Source: Atriophallophorus winterbourni
Taxonomy: Eukaryota; Platyhelminthes; Trematoda; Plagiorchiida; Microphallidae
NCBI GenBank assembly: GCA_013407085.1
Contig: JACCGJ010001511.1
Coordinates: forward strand, 1 to 64,000
Reading direction: 5' to 3'
Length of the DNA stretch: 64,000 bases
Shown here: positions 10,554 to 23,100 of the stretch, one piece after another
How the letters are laid out: each line of letters opens with the position of its first letter
Position numbering within the stretch: position 1 is the first letter of the stretch
Notes under the pieces: model-generated
The model's input: the letters and a program-made list of their open reading frames with translations, nothing else
Databases searched by the model: none
What the model was told of the DNA's origin: nothing
Translations under genes and position numbers: made by a program

Positions 10554-10973
10554 ATGTCTAGTCCTTTGTCAACGGATTATCGACGACCGAAAAAGATCAA
10601 GAGGTTCGTTTTGCATCGCTTCTATTTTTTCAGATGGGTGCCTTCCTCTCAAGATTCAGCACAACCTGACCAAACTATTGATTATGTGAATTTTTTCGGC
10701 ATGATTCTCAGCATTTGCGGTCTGTTGTTTGAGGTATAGATATATGTGTCACTTTCCCTAACGATACTTTTCAGATGAAGCTTGCAGCTTGGGTGGCAGT
10801 CGCTTGCGCTCTTGTCACTTATGCAAATGCCAGGACTGGTGAAGACACGAAGCAACTTATCAGTGGATTCATGTAATTTTCTATTTTTCGTTCCAATTTT
10901 CAGGCTTTCGATGAGCGCTTTGATGATATGTTACATGCATAATCCTCAACCCATGCCTTTACCTTGGTTATGA
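10554..10973 (+). CDS. WDR83OS: Asterix protein (PAT complex subunit, WDR83OS homologue)
   Basis: Four exons: 10554-10603, 10634-10733, 10775-10872, 10904-10973 (stop TGA 10971-10973). They join in phase into 105 codons, against about 106 in animals. The introns are 30, 41 and 31 bp, all GT-AG. Family landmarks in order are RRPKKIKR near the N-terminus, a tail with DYVNFFGMILSICGLLFE (first membrane segment), AAWVAVACALVTYANA, the hallmark GEDTKQLISGFMLS, and the C-terminal NPQPMPLPW. In animals Asterix pairs with CCDC47 in the ER PAT complex, which shields polar transmembrane helices during membrane protein insertion. The gene lies 180 bp upstream of PPIE on the same strand, and an ATTAAA signal follows at 11026. 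Identification rests on the conserved core and C-terminus and is firm; the role is inferred from homologues. Confidence 0.92.
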
Positions 10974-11025
10974 ACTTTCGGTGGAATGTATAGTTGCCTT
11001 ATATGATTGTACCTTTATTTCCGTC

Positions 11026-11031
11026 ATTAAA
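11026..11031 (+). terminator. Candidate poly(A) signal of Asterix
   Basis: ATTAAA lies 53 bases after the Asterix stop codon and about 122 bases before the PPIE acceptor. It is followed by a T/G-rich stretch (TGCTGTTTTCTTTGTGTGTC), as expected downstream of a cleavage site. Confidence 0.5.
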
Positions 11032-11140
11032 TGCTGTTTTCTTTGTGTGTCATGCCTTCTTTCTCTTGGATAACCTTAGTTTGTTTAAATCGCCCGGTCT
11101 GTTGACCCCATGATGTTGATGATGATCATGATTCAAAATA

Positions 11141-11153
11141 CGTTCTATTTCAG
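11141..11153 (+). promoter_or_regulatory. PPIE first 3' splice site, candidate spliced-leader acceptor
   Basis: CGTTCTATTTCAG ends at 11153, directly before GCC-GAT-TTA in the PPIE frame (phase 0). No in-frame ATG lies between this site and the RRM, and the frame upstream hits a stop at 11103. Trematode spliced leaders end in AUG (established for schistosomes), so trans-splicing here would supply an in-frame start. A tiny cis exon cannot be excluded; ATG-ATT before a GT at 11010 would also be phase 0. Confidence 0.5.
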
Positions 11154-14100
11154 GCCGATTTACCCCCACTTGTCTTACCTTCGGGTACTTACAACCCGGT
11201 CAATAAGCGCGTTGTCTACGTCGGTGGACTCGCTGATCAAGTCGATGTACCGCTCCTGCGAGCTGCGTTCATCCCTTTCGGAGATATTGTGAACATTAAT
11301 ATGCCAATAGATTATCAGACAGGTATAGAATATTTGCTTAGTGGTAATTTTGTTTGAAGAAAAACATCGCGGTTTCGCATTTGTTGAATTCGAAGAAGTA
11401 GAAGATGCAATGAGTGCCATTGACAACATGGTGAGTTTATTTGCTTAATCGTGCCACACGAAGATAGTGATATTGTATGCACGCCATCTTACCTTCGCCC
11501 CTCAGTCATCTCTAATCGCAGTAACCTTGATTGTATCCTTGAATCACATTGACGTCTCAATCGGTTTGTTTCTATATCAGCGACCTTACGGTTAACGGTG
11601 TGCGCTTTTGCAATACTTGCACGTTAACTTTTTTGCGATCATCAATGAGCTCCGCTCTCACTAGCAGCGTGTTCATGCACATTTAAATGCTGCTGTTAAT
11701 GATGCTGTATATAAACATCGGGATTATGTTCCAAAGAGACTGTTGACTTCAAATCTTGCTACCACTATTCTTATCGCCATCACAAAACCAACCCGACAGC
11801 ACATTTCGATTACGAAATAAAATTTGAATCAATGCTTGTGTATGGAGCTAGAGAATGTGTAAAGGATTAAGGGTAGCTTTACTAAACTGACTTAAGAGTA
11901 TTGTACTATCACGCTGTGAATGATTACTGAGACCGATATGCATCAGCCTCCTTGCATTAATAGTTGACAATCAATTAGTAATTAATCCACTTTCGAAATT
12001 GATACTATCACAATTATACTTATTTTATGAAGCCTATTTCGACTACAACTAGCGTTTTGTTAGGTTCAACTAGCTTTGTTGGTTTCTTTCAGTCTAACTG
12101 CACTGATCCCTATCCGATTAACAACTTAAAGTAAGCCTCACAAGATTGACGTTTCTTCGTAATATGTTTGTATGACATAACATGCCTGGATCATAGCAAA
12201 TTGCCGCACAGACAGAGGCTACGGCTGCATGTGGGCCGAGATACTGTCAGGTACTGCTGTACAAAGTCCCTTCTTTTTTTAAAGGGATCAAAAGGGGTAA
12301 AAACAGAAGCTAAATGTTTCGTTTGAAAGTCATATGCCATGTTACCAAACAAGTAATGCGATGGTGCTCTCCATAGCTGTGTCCCCTACGTTTGTTGGTC
12401 CCATTGTGCCGACGCTGGTTGGGCCAGTTACATTGGAATAGAAAACAAGTGTGCTTCGAATACATAATTCATACATAAATCTGGAAGTCGTTTGTAGCCG
12501 AACCATGAACACGATCAGCCCGATAAAATCAAAAATTTTTGGGGGTTAATTTGACGAGATTCAAGCTGAACGCTTCAATCTAAGGTAAAGAAATTCCTGT
12601 TGCTTGTCATTGAATAGTGAGAGGTGAAGTGGTGCTGCTGACCTAAAAAATCACAATGTTGTCGGAAACGCGGTTACTTCATCATCGGAAGGTGTCCTTA
12701 TTTGATACGGTTGTAGACGATAACATAGGGTTAGGTATCATACGCACATCGCTCAGCAGCAACAGAGCTGGATATAGGCAAACAAGCATTCGTGGCAGCC
12801 TAACCACATCGAAATCGTGAACTGTTTTACAATATGTACTTCCTTTCAATTTCTGATTTTTTTCTACAGAACGAAAGTGAAATTTTCGGACGGACTATCC
12901 GCGTTAACGTAGCTAGACCTGTCCGTATCCGCGAGGGATGGAGCAAACCGGGTACGTGTTCTTTGCGTTTGTTTACTTGTTGATCTCGTTGCGTTTATCG
13001 TGTTTAACTACATTCATTACCCAAGCTCCGTTCGCGGATATATTTACAGTTGGCTATACCTTATTCAGTATTATTACGACTTGTTGTATCACATTATATT
13101 GGAATTCTGTGCGTGGAAAGTGATCATAGGGTTTTCGAGACGTATATTATAGGTTGAATCTGAGCTAACGGTCAATTACGGTATTACATGTTAATGATAG
13201 AATTTTCATGTGGCCTTAATACTAATGCTGTGCTCAATTTATGATATATATCTATCGGCATTTGCAAAAGCGCGCTGGAGCATCACTACCATGTTCTCAC
13301 TTCCTCTCTTATCTGTCTAGGCCTGGCGATCTGTCAGTATCTCAGTCCACGCGCAGTCTCTGACTGTCCTGCATTTAGCCTGAAACCAGACTTGTATATC
13401 ATCGGAAGGTGTCCCTATTTGATACGGTGGTAGACGATGTGATGTGATGTGAAAGCACAAGCCTTATCCAAGCAAAGTGCCGCACAGTCAGAGACAACAC
13501 GTGGGCTGAGATACTGTCAGGTCTCCCAGGCCTAGACCGATATGACAACAGAAATAGAAAGAAAATAGAAATGATAGTGAGACTCCAGCGTGTTTCAGCA
13601 TGCAGCTCACTACCGTTGGCCAATCAATTTAGCACGATGTTAGCCGTACAGCACAGAAAGGCTGCACGATTGCTCATCCGTGGTAGACGATAACATAGGG
13701 TTACGTATCATACACACATCACTCATCGCTTAGCAGCAACAGAGCTGGATATATATATATATATATATGCATGTGTATAAATAATATATGCTGGATATTA
13801 GCCTTCGGTTGTTCAATGAAGATCACGTCGAAGACGCACGAACAACGCCGGTTGACGTGGTACTACATGTAGTTGTGAATGATGCGGGAGATATTATTAC
13901 CACCGAATCTGATGGTATAGTAATGCGAAGCATTAAATCATCGTGCGCCTATTATCTAACACAATGTTTTCGTCAACCTAATGATTTCACTGACTGCATT
14001 TAGTCGTTATGACTTCTTTGCGTGTGCTTATTTTTCACTCGTATGCTATGTTATCCACTCGGTTTTCTCTCTATAACCATGATTCTTTTTCGTTTGAGAG

Positions 14101-17100
14101 CTCAATAAATCCACAAAATCGGTCAGTTTTGGTGTCAACCAGTTTCTGTGAATAGATGATCCAGTTTACTCTCGTAAGCAGCATGTGAAAACGCCCTGAA
14201 ATCTCACTGCCATAGCTATTGTCATTTTCATGTCTGTCTTGGCATCGGCAGCCTGGCAGTACCCTATCCCACGTGTAGTCTATGAATGCGCGGTATTTTT
14301 CGTGGATCAAGTTTGTGATTTCATACATTCTATTTTACTCTCGTATTCATTATGATTTTCTGCCTACTACCAATTTGTTAGTAGAAATAATTAAGAAACT
14401 TTACTGAACATGTTGTCTGCTTCAGTATGGTCCGATGAGAACTGGCTAAAGAAATACGGCAGTGCGAATTTGGAACTCAAACCAGTCGAAGAGCCAGAAA
14501 TACTCAATCCCGATCCAGATATCCAGGCCATCCAGAAGGAGGAAGTACGTTTGGCTTGTTTCATTGCTGGTAGCCACGCTTTTGCATTTTGAACTAGCTA
14601 CTCACTATTTTATCTATTGGAATTATTGAAACATCAAAATTGATTGTTGCATGTTATTTGGCATCTATTAAACATGTTTTCATTAACGAACAGATAATTC
14701 AAGTGGTTCTTTCTAATGGTGCTGCTCCCAAACACCCTAATTGAACGAATTTTAAACTTATATTATTCTACGCACCTTCACAATTGCTACTTTTTCCATA
14801 TCTATCTGATTTCGCGGTAGTTCAGAGTGTTGATTTTTGTTGAGTCTACTCACCACACCTTTAACTGCTTTCATTGCAGTAGTCTTATTACCATTTACGC
14901 TTTATGATATCGAGGTATGCCTGGGCAACTAGACAATTTCTTAGTCGATGTTCGGTCTATGGCTGTGCGTCTTTCTCCTATATCAGCTTGTGTTATGCAC
15001 ACGTGTATAATGGATGTGTGTAATCACCAACCGTATCCTGGTAAATTGCCGCACAGTCAAGGACTGCCCGTGGGCTAAAAGACTGTCAGGTTACCCAGGC
15101 CTTGGCAAAATGATAATTAAAATGGTAGTGTGACTCCAGCTCAATACTATGACCAATCAATTTAGCAGGGAGTTTGTTGCACAGCACAGAAGTACTGCAC
15201 GTCCGTGCAACACAATACCTGTACCGATAATTGATCACAGTTGTATTACAACCACTTTCATTTTAAACATTTTCACGTCCAGGCAATTATGTGTTTGGAA
15301 TTAAAAGTAATGAAGTATTTAGCGCTTTCAGTGCAATACATATCAGCGAAATAACCTACCGTTAGTTCCATGCATTAGGTGCACTGTCAATGAGGTACTT
15401 TAGAGTTGACTAGACGGTATGTAGAAAAATCGGTGATAATAAAACGGTGGTATTTTTCGGTGGGAATTAATGTAATGCAGTGTTATCTCAATGGATGCAC
15501 TGCACTGTTGCCCATCCACGCAGCAATCAATCCACCTCACTTTATTGCCATAGTTACGATTATTACTGCTTCATGTTATCTAGATACACGTAGCGTGCTC
15601 ACTACCTAACATGTGCTTTGCCCCATTGTTGATGCTTCTCTTTTTAAATTTTGTTTTGTTTTTCTTACAGGAAGAAGAAGAATCTGCCAAGAAACGCAGC
15701 AAGCGCACATTGCCCCGTGTGTTTATGGACATCCGTATCGGTGGCGCCGAAACCGGGCGCATAGTGATTGAACTGCACTCGGACATTGTGCCCAAGACGG
15801 CGGAAAACTTCCGCGCCTTGTGTACAGGCGAGCGTGGATTTGGTTATCAGAACAGCTCGTTCCATCGAGTGATACCTCATTTTGTATCCTTTTCCATCAC
15901 AAAATCCTTGTTTTTTGTATTGAGCGCGGAAAGTTCGCACACAGTTGAACACTCGTTTGTCATAGCCACCTAAAAGACTGTGGACCATAATCTTCTAGAG
16001 ATTAAGCAGCTTTTTCGGTCTAATCGTTCCCCATCTTTGTGTGGTTTTAACGTTTCATGGTGGTATAGTAATTAAGCACTTTGTAATTGCTACCAGTGGA
16101 CCGTTGTCCGTGATGATAATGATGCCACCTTATTGCTTGTTTCGGTCATTTATTCCGCTTTATCATCCCACTTGTTGTTGTTGATTGTTTTGAGCACAGG
16201 AGATTAACGTCTTGTTTAATTTGTGTTCGAATTAATGGTCCGTCCGTTGTAAGCTCTGCCCGGAGAACCGTAGTTCGTAGTTTCGCCTGAGTTGTTCGGT
16301 AAGTGAGAGCATTTTCATTGGGTTGGCATGCGTATTTTTTATGCACGCATACCGGTGAAATCGGTCTGTTGTATGTTTCGTCAATCAAAGTGAGATTTTC
16401 ATTAGAGCAATGCTGGTCTCGTGTGGGTTGTTCAACGAGGGATCCAGCGTGCTTTTTAATACTGCATTCGGCTATTTCCGTGACTCCGACTTCTTGCCAG
16501 ATGTGTCAAGGAGGTGACTTCACCAAAGGAGACGGGACTGGTGGCAAATCCATTTACGGTCGAAAGTTTGACGATGAGAATTTCCAGCTTCGACATGAAG
16601 GTCTAGGTGAGTTAGAAGCTTTGCGAGTCTGATTTCGTTAAATTGCTCCATTGGATTCATCTACATTATTATTTTGATTGACGCAACACAATTTTGAAGT
16701 CAATTAATGATATTAGGAACATCATCAGATGCTAGTTTGTATAAAACATTCGGTAACCTGTACTTTGTTCGTTGCTCGATACGATGTTTTCGCTCATCTT
16801 GGTTAGTCTGCTTTCATCCTTCATTCAGTCGACTCATGCAAGAGTTCCTGTGTTTATTGATTAAATACAACTCGTTTTCATCGTTGAATGAATGAATGAA
16901 TAAAATCTCACGCATGATCCAGGCAAAGTGCCCCGCAGTCAAAGACTAAGATACTGTCAGGTTGTCCAGGCCTAGACAGATATGCGATAGGAAAATAGCG
17001 ATAGCTGTGAGACTCTAGTATGTATTCGCATGCATCTCACAACCGGTAGCAACTCGATTTAGCATGGTGCACAGAAGTGCTGTACGATTGCACATTCATG

Positions 17101-20100
17101 CTGGTTTGATCCTTAATTATCTTTAGACTTCAGCATAGCATACAATTCTATCTGATTGCGCACATTTGCTATTGTGCTGTTTTATCTTGGGTTGATCGCC
17201 ATCTTGATACCGTTACTATTTTAGACGCGGTCTGTGGGGCACTTTCTCAACTCGTGTCTACTCTGTTGACATTAAGTTGCAATCCTTTTGGTTATGATTA
17301 GTCATATGTTCCATAATTTTAAGCAACTTCCGGCAAGCGATTCATTATGAGCAGTTCGGTGCATTGCCGCACCTTCCTTTACCGTTTCGCTTTTGAGGCA
17401 CGAGGATCTCTCATTGAAAGATTCAGCTCACTAACAAAATTTAGCTCCGCTGCCAAACCCTCGGTGGGTGGTGTGGATAAAGCCAAAATCAGTTGTCTCA
17501 CGTGCTTCGCACGTCGTCAAAAGGAATGCGGTCTGATCACGTGGAACTGTGACTCACACACGTAACGATACGTGACTAAAATAGCAATGAATGAATCATA
17601 ATCTTATGCAGTGGCTTAGCTTGTGCACCTTTTACTTTACTTTTATTTTTGTGCTACTATCTCCTCCTGGAGAATGAGTTGGCTTCAATGAAGATTGTTG
17701 GGAATTTGGGTACAAAGCGGCGTCCCCATCACCACTCGGCGTTTGTTCGAGTCAGCTTCTCTAGCCTTTGCACAACCAAGTGCGACCTGCAAGGTAGCAG
17801 GGAGTAGCCAGAAAGGGGTGTTGTGCACCAACGAAACATCTACGAGACTGCTCCAGATTTTCCCTCAGGGTTTTTTCCCGAAGCCGTTCCCGCAATCGGG
17901 TATCCCGCAAGGCAGCGGAGGTTTAAAATCAGGGTTTTCTTTCCATTAAATGAAATGCCCTCCCAGGCTAACGAGCTCCATCTGCACGAAGCAAACTGGT
18001 TTTCAGGCGCCAGTCACTCGCCCTCGCCCCTTCTCCTGTTGGTAGAAGCAGTTCCCCCGGGCTCGGGGAGCGACTCGTACAGGCCAGAAGCTGTCAGAGG
18101 CTATTTGAGACGCGTGCCATATGGGAGCATTTAATAAACAGTGGGAGCTTATTTCCACTGCCATCCCCGGCTATGATAACCTTTGGAACCCATACAATCC
18201 GGTAGCTCTTCTGGTTAACATTGTCGATCTTACTGTCTCCATCTGATGACATCAAACAGCCAGAAACCGGTAGTGGTGTGTAGGCCATGGGGATGTGAGC
18301 ACCACAATATATTAATCGTTTTATGTTTACTTATCCAATCTATAAATTTCTCGTTAGTCACAATGACCTTATCTACCTGGAACTGCAATGCAAACTACGC
18401 TTCACGCATTCTCATGCACACCACGGAAGTATCTATTTCATCCCAGCCAATCATATCCATGCTGCAAAAATCTATAATTGATGAATTCATGCGTTTCAGG
18501 AACGTTGTCAATGGCGAATTCCGGGCCAAATACCAACGGGTCGCAGTTTTTTATTTGCACAACAAAATGTGACTGGTAAGTGGGCGTTCGTTCTACCAAT
18601 CAATGTGTTCTCCGATTGTTTGCTTGCTTGTTTATTTATGCATGTATTTCTCGTTTCTTCTACAGGCTTGATGGCAAACATGTCGTATTTGGGCACGTTG
18701 TGGAAGGTTTAAATGTGGTGAAAAAGATTGAAGTAAGTTGAAACAGGCTCATTGCACGCATAACACTGCGCTATACGGATCCAGTCATGCTTGACGGCTT
18801 TACAAACTTAATCACAACAGCTTTCTTATTCCTGCACGGATGTGCAATCGTGCAGCATTTCTGTGCTGTACGGCTAACATTGTGCTAAATTGATTGGCCA
18901 ACGGTAGTGAGCTGCATGCTGAAACACGCTGGAGTCTCACTGAGACTGGACGCCGTCGCGCTGAGACTGGACCTTAACGTGGTGCGATGGTTTGTGTACC
19001 TTCATGACCCATTGAGCTATATTGGGTGGTGCCTTTTGGTGCCAGCAGAGCTACTCATGGATAGATGTCAGACAAACTCAGTCTCAAGCCACTGCCTTGT
19101 GGATCAGGCTTTTTAGCCAAAGGCTCCAGGAGGGGCCCCCTAAGCTAACCCCCTACTTCGGCCTGGGCAACCGGGCACAAGCAATTATGAAAATAAAGGT
19201 AAAAATGACAGATCCCGTGCTCTCACGCTCTCTGCTCTCAAGCTCTTTGCTCTCTGCTCAAAATGCTTTACATGATCTCACACTGCATGCAAACTTTTTT
19301 AATAACTGTTTTCCGTTTTGTGGTTCTTTGGTTAGCCCTGACAGAAGTGCAGCTTGTTCATCGAGGTTTCCAAATTCAGCTACTTCGAATATTTTGCCTG
19401 CTTCGAATGCCTCCAGAGCGTTCTTCCGCCCACGCGTACCATTCAAATTAGCGGCGTTTAATGTACGGACTTTAGCTAGCATCGGACAGCAGGCAGCCTT
19501 GGCTCGCACGCTTGATAGCCTCGACGTCGATGTGTGCTGTTTGTCGGAAACACGCATGCATAACTCTAGCTCAGTTACACGATTGTCTAACCCTTCGAAC
19601 TTACGTAAGTCACACTATCTACGTTTGTCCACTGATGACGATGCCATGGTATCTGGTCAAGCTGGTGTCGGAATCGTCTTGAGTGAGCGAGCTGAGGTCG
19701 CACTGTTAGACTGGATCCCAGTCGACAGTCGCCTTTGTGCAGTAAGACTACAGGGTTCGTGCAAAAAAGGCCGATTTCGCAACCAATCCCGCGACCTGTT
19801 TGTGGTTGCTGCCTATGCACCGACTAATTGTAGCTCTGAACTTGACAAGGATGAGTTTTATGGAAGATTACAAGAACTCATTAGACTTGCATCGAGGAGT
19901 GACATCGTTGTCCTAGCTGGAGACATGAATGCACGTGTTGGCCGTCTATCCTTAAACGAGCATTTCGTGGGTGGACGGTTTGGTCTCGATTGTCATCGTA
20001 ATGACAACGGCGAAAGATTGCTTAACTTGTGCTCAGAGCACAGACTGTACCTTGCCAGCACTAACTTCCGCCATTCGAAGCGCCACTGCTCCACTTGGAG

Positions 20101-23100
20101 ATCTCCATCGGCGGCCTTGTTCACGCAAATTGACCATATTGCTATCAGCTACTCCTGGCGAGGGAGTGTGCAAGATTGCCGCTCCTACTGGGGCACCTGT
20201 CTAGAGTCCGATCATGCGTTAGTCTGTGCTAAGCTCTCGATGCGTTTTGGTGGGAAACGTAGAAATGTTGCAAGGCAGTTGAATGTTGCTAGGCTTAACG
20301 ATCTCCCGGTTCTCCGAGGGTTTCAGGCCAATTTGAGTCTGCATCTGTCTACAGTTCCCCAAAATAGTATCGATGACCAATGGAGTGGGATTCAAACCTC
20401 CTTGGAAACAGCCGCGTTGGATAGTTGTGGGTTGACTTCCCGTGTAGCTCAGCACTGGGTTTCTGCGAATTCTCTCCAATTAATGGACCAACGTCGGTTG
20501 CTTTCTGCTGATAGCATACATGATGCGTCACGAAGGCTTATTAAACGTAAACTGGTTGCCAGTTTGAGAACCGACAGGGAAAGTTGGTGGAGTTCTAAGG
20601 CTACGGAAATGGAATCTGCGGCAGCTGTAGGCAATTTCAGAAAATTGTTCCAACTCATCAGAACAACTGGAAGCGGGCGACCAGGCATCAGTGAGTTGAT
20701 ACGTGAAGCAGATGGTTTGCCAGTTTTTAACATGCACAGACGCATGGAGCGATGGGCAGAACATTTTGAAGCACAGTTTAACTGGCCTTCTGCACCCACT
20801 GATTTCGAGAATACGGAACACTGTACCCCATGGTCGATTTCTCTTGAGGCTCCGACTCAATCAGAGATTTACAGTGTAGTCCGGAGCCTTAAGCGCCATC
20901 GGGCATCAGGTGCTGATGCTTTGCTTCCGTCATTGTTCAAAGATGGCGGTTTCGCTTTAGTTCGCGAACTTCAAGCGCTGTTCGCCAACATATGGGCTGA
21001 GGAACGCGTTCCGATCCCTTGGAGAGAATCAATAATTGCTCCTATTTTCAAAAAGGGACGGCGCGATTCCTGTGAAAATCATCGGGGTATCAGTCTCATT
21101 TCAGTAGCTCCTAAAATACTGGCGTCCATTCTGCTTCACCGATTGAGTACCAAACGGGAAGAGCAAATCCGTGAGGAGCAAACTGGGTTTCGTGCCGGCC
21201 GAGGGTGCATAGATCAAATTTTCACACTCCGTCAGTTACTGGAGCAACGCCACACTTTTCGTAAACCAACTATCGTGGTATTCCTTGACATCCGAGCGGC
21301 ATTCGATTCAATCGATCGTGAAAGTCTTTGGAACTGTCTACTGAGACATGGAGTGCCCGAGAAGTATGTTTGGATCTTGAAAGCATTATATTGCCAAACT
21401 TCGGGCAGGGTTCGAGCGTACGGACAATTGTCGTCCTCGTTCAATATCTCCAGCGGGGTGCGGCAGGGCTGCCCTATCTCGCCGTTCCTTTTTAACTTCG
21501 CGATCGACGATGTCCTGAGAAAAGCTTTAGCTGGCCTGGTGGGCACAGGTGTTGAACTTCTGCCGGGTGAGCGAGCGACCGATCTAGAGTATGCCGATGA
21601 CATCGCACTTCTGGGAGATGACCCTCATATAATGCAACAAGCCCTGGACCGCCTGGCACTTGAAGCTTCAAGGTATGGCATGTGCTTTGCGCCTAACAAG
21701 TGTAAAACACTTACCCAGGATTGGAGCGGCTCTCTTCCAAACCTAACTGTGTGCGATGTCAATCTTGAATTGGTCGACAGCTTTGTTTACCTTGGCAGTT
21801 GTATCTCCGCTGGAGGTTGTGTCGAGGACGAGATCTCACATCGTGTTCGCAAAGCGGGTGCAGCGTTTGCTAACCTTCGCCACCTGTGGCGTCGACGCGA
21901 TGTTTCACTCCATACTAAAGGCCGAGTGTACAACGCAGTGGTGCGTGCTACACTCCTTTATGGCTGCGAAACCTGGTCTATCCGAGCGGAAGATGTCCGT
22001 CGGCTTTCTGTTTTTGATACCCGTTGCCTGCGTAGAATTGCTCGCATTCGGTGGCAGCATCGTGTTACAAATATAGATGTCTGCAAGCGGGTGTTAGGAC
22101 CAGGTGGCCACGGACTGAGAGAAATGCTGATGCTTGCTCGCTTGCGATGGTTGGGACATGTTTTAAGAATGCCTACTCACCGTTTACCGTACCGCGCCTT
22201 ATTCGCAGAGCCTACAGAAGCTGGGAGAAAAGATCGGGTGGCCAGTCCATGACGTGGCGCGTTGGGATGAAGAAACTCACCGTAGCGCTAGGCTCAGTTA
22301 GGCGTATTCGTTTGCCTGGGTGGGGTCCAAAAGCTCCACCTAATAGTTGGCTGGAAACCTTACGCGATATGGCTACAAACCGAAGTCAGTGGCGCCAGTG
22401 TATTTTATTATGTGTGTCATAATTTTTTTATTCGGTATTATTTTACATAAAAAAACAAAAAACAAAACAAAAAAACCCAAAAAATCGCATGCAGTGAAAC
22501 TACAAAAACAAGCTGCTTTTTTGTGCATTTGCTTTTGCGTATTCCGCTTGCCTGCTTTCCCTTTTCGACGCGCTTGCTTATCTGCTTTTCCTGCTTCATA
22601 TTGCTTGGCACTTTGTCTGGCTCCAGACTTGTGCTTCATGATGATGATGATGATGACCATTTCTATCTCCCCCTCATATCTGTCTAGTCCCGGGCAACCT
22701 GACAGTATCTTAGCCCATGTGCAGTCTCTGACTGTGCGGCACTTTGCCTGGATCAGGCTTGTGCTTTCATACTATACCAGCACTCCTGTTTCTTTTTGTT
22801 TATGAAACCTAGCGATGTTGTAGCTTATACGCAGTCATTTACACCCAGGGTTACTTTTCCGTTTCGTGGAACCCTACCTTTCGTCCTATAGGCGTCTTTT
22901 CTGTTTGATGAGGGTGAGCGCATGTGGAAATACGCTGTCATCATTTCGCTCTCATATCTATCTAGGCCTGGGCAACCCGACACACACAATCTCTCTGACT
23001 TTGCATGTGATTTCATAGGTGGTGAGCAAGGTCGTTGCGTGAACGAACCATTCCATTTGTGAACGATTTAAATGTAGGTATCTTGGTGTGAGGCCCGTAT

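Noticed and set aside
10903..10941. Asterix exon 4 read as AFDERFDDMLHA
   Set aside because: The donor at 10872 leaves phase 2, which selects the frame with MLSMSALMICYMHNPQP, matching the family; the alternative ends early.
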